Below are positions 63,236 through 64,000 of a stretch of DNA of 64,000 nucleotides, one piece after another. Source of the stretch: Idiomarina aquatica (GTDB lineage Bacteria > Pseudomonadota > Gammaproteobacteria > Enterobacterales > Alteromonadaceae); contig NZ_PIPS01000001.1 of NCBI RefSeq assembly GCF_003987185.1, positions 124,001 to 188,000 on the forward strand, written 5' to 3'. Each line of letters opens with the position of its first letter. Position 1 is the first letter of the stretch. The notes under the pieces are model-generated. The model was not told the DNA's origin. It did not search any database and was given only the letters and a program-made list of their open reading frames with translations. Made by a program: the position numbers and the translations under genes.

Positions 63236-64000
63236 ATGCAGCACTCGGATATCTGGCAACAACGTATGCAAGCATCAACACCGGCGGATCGTTCCGGTGA
63301 TACCCGTACGCCCTATCAGAAAGACAAAGCCCGGGTGTTACATTCCGCCGCATTTCGACGGCTGCAGGCAAAAACTCAGGTGATGTACATTGGTATGCAC
63401 GACTTTCCGCGTACCCGCCTAACTCATTCGCTCGAAGCCAGCCAAATTGGCGGTGGCCTGGTGGTTCATTTTCAGCAACACCAGACCGAACTTGCAGAGT
63501 CTCTGCAACTGTCTGAATCGCTGATCGAATCCTTGTGTCTGGCGCACGATATTGGTCATCCGCCATACGGTCATGGCGGTGAAATTGCGCTCAATTACAT
63601 GATGCGACATCACGGCGGCTTCGAGGGCAATGGTCAAACCTTTCGTATCGTCACCCAGTTAGAGACCTACACGGCCGACGCCGGAATGAATTTATGCCGC
63701 CGCACACTGCTCGGACTGTTGAAGTATCCGGTTACCATGCATCAGGCAAGACGCAAACGACTGCCAAAGGACATCAGTGATTTCCGTCATTTACCAACCC
63801 GCGACTGGCTGCCGGCGAAAGCGCTGTATGATGACGACAGCGATGCGTTAAAGTGGGTACTTTCCGCACTGTGTGATCGTGATATCGAGCGCTTACAGCA
63901 GTTTTCACAGCAGCCAAGTGAACATCAACATGGCCGCAGTCAATACAAAAGCGTTGATGCGTCGATCATGGAGCTCGCCGATGACATCGCCTATGGCGTG
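63236..64000 (+). CDS. dgt: dGTPase-like HD phosphohydrolase, N-terminal part
   Basis: Hydrolyses dNTPs (dGTP preferred in E. coli) to nucleoside and triphosphate. The first 255 residues are in the window and the frame runs off the right edge. HD-domain residues are visible: His64 in RLTHSLEASQIG, His104-Asp105 in LAHDIGHPPYGHGG and the distal Asp249/Asp250 in ELADDIAYGV, where the window ends. AAGGAGGTACT precedes the ATG. It may be co-transcribed with the EAL/HDOD gene. Confidence 0.92.
   Translation, partial: MQHSDIWQQRMQASTPADRSGDTRTPYQKDKARVLHSAAFRRLQAKTQVMYIGMHDFPRTRLTHSLEASQIGGGLVVHFQQHQTELAESLQLSESLIESLCLAHDIGHPPYGHGGEIALNYMMRHHGGFEGNGQTFRIVTQLETYTADAGMNLCRRTLLGLLKYPVTMHQARRKRLPKDISDFRHLPTRDWLPAKALYDDDSDALKWVLSALCDRDIERLQQFSQQPSEHQHGRSQYKSVDASIMELADDIAYGV

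Noticed and set aside
1-64000. tRNA, rRNA, CRISPR, IS element or prophage
   Set aside because: Reading both strands I saw no cloverleaf, no regular spaced repeat array, no transposase or integrase and no phage structural gene.

Overview
The window looks like chromosomal DNA from a marine gammaproteobacterium. Alteromonadales, and within it the Idiomarinaceae, is my best guess. This rests on gene content (TyrR, HspQ, Psp and Sap systems, rhombosortase, a short CstA) and on the number of secreted peptidases and amino-acid catabolic genes; no rRNA gene is present to confirm it. Coding density is very high, many neighbouring genes overlap by 4 bases, and there is no tRNA, rRNA, IS element, prophage or CRISPR array. 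No gene-free stretch exceeds about 230 bases.

Layout. 1-2415 (minus): the start of a bacteriophytochrome cut by the window edge, its heme oxygenase, a HIT protein and a small hydrolase. 2509-4246: a tandem pair of paralogous periplasmic binding-protein-like genes. 4253-9301: an acetyl-CoA hydrolase/CoA-transferase family enzyme, a methyltransferase-like membrane protein, a small membrane protein, a glutaredoxin-like protein, an ArsP-type permease and a putative metalloprotease-like protein linked to asnA. 9308-10902: divergent asnA/asnC. 11021-17812: a large M14 peptidase, a DUF1328 peptide, then cstA with a small CC-tailed protein and an ArsA/Get3-like ATPase. 17906-23285: a quinone-oxidoreductase-like enzyme and the acrAB efflux operon, whose promoter is covered by an AcrR-type palindrome although no regulator gene is nearby. 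23353-33475: housekeeping and protein-quality genes (M28 peptidase, DUF192, SelO, YvcK, Dcd, Mrp/ApbC, MetG, PilZ, HspQ, HinT).

33487-47173 is the metabolic core. A gamma-glutamyltransferase lipoprotein and a rhombosortase are followed by a tyrosine/phenylalanine catabolic region: hppD-hmgA-fah-maiA plus an S9 peptidase form one tight operon, with tyrR upstream and megL-phhA-phhB beyond it. PhhA/PhhB convert phenylalanine to tyrosine. The next steps (an aminotransferase encoded elsewhere, then HppD, HmgA, MaiA and Fah) yield fumarate and acetoacetate. Three TyrR-box-like sites lie in the intergenic regions, one of them a perfect palindrome.

47298-57593 is an envelope-stress block: pspABC-ycjX-ycjF (minus) transcribed divergently from pspF-sapABCDF (plus), with a candidate sigma-54 promoter in front of pspA. 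It is followed by putP, a second gamma-glutamyltransferase, a patatin-like phospholipase, an EAL-like/HDOD protein and the start of a dGTPase cut by the right edge. Together the genes describe a cell that lives on peptides and amino acids (peptidases, GGTs, CstA, PutP, MegL, Phe/Tyr catabolism) and defends its envelope (Psp, Sap, AcrAB).

The most interesting items are the CstA/CC-tail/ArsA-like cassette, the TyrR box layout with an unusual TyrR Walker B motif, the orphan acrAB operator, the tandem CFPCLIKR binding-protein pair, and the interleaved inverted repeats at 6401-6437.
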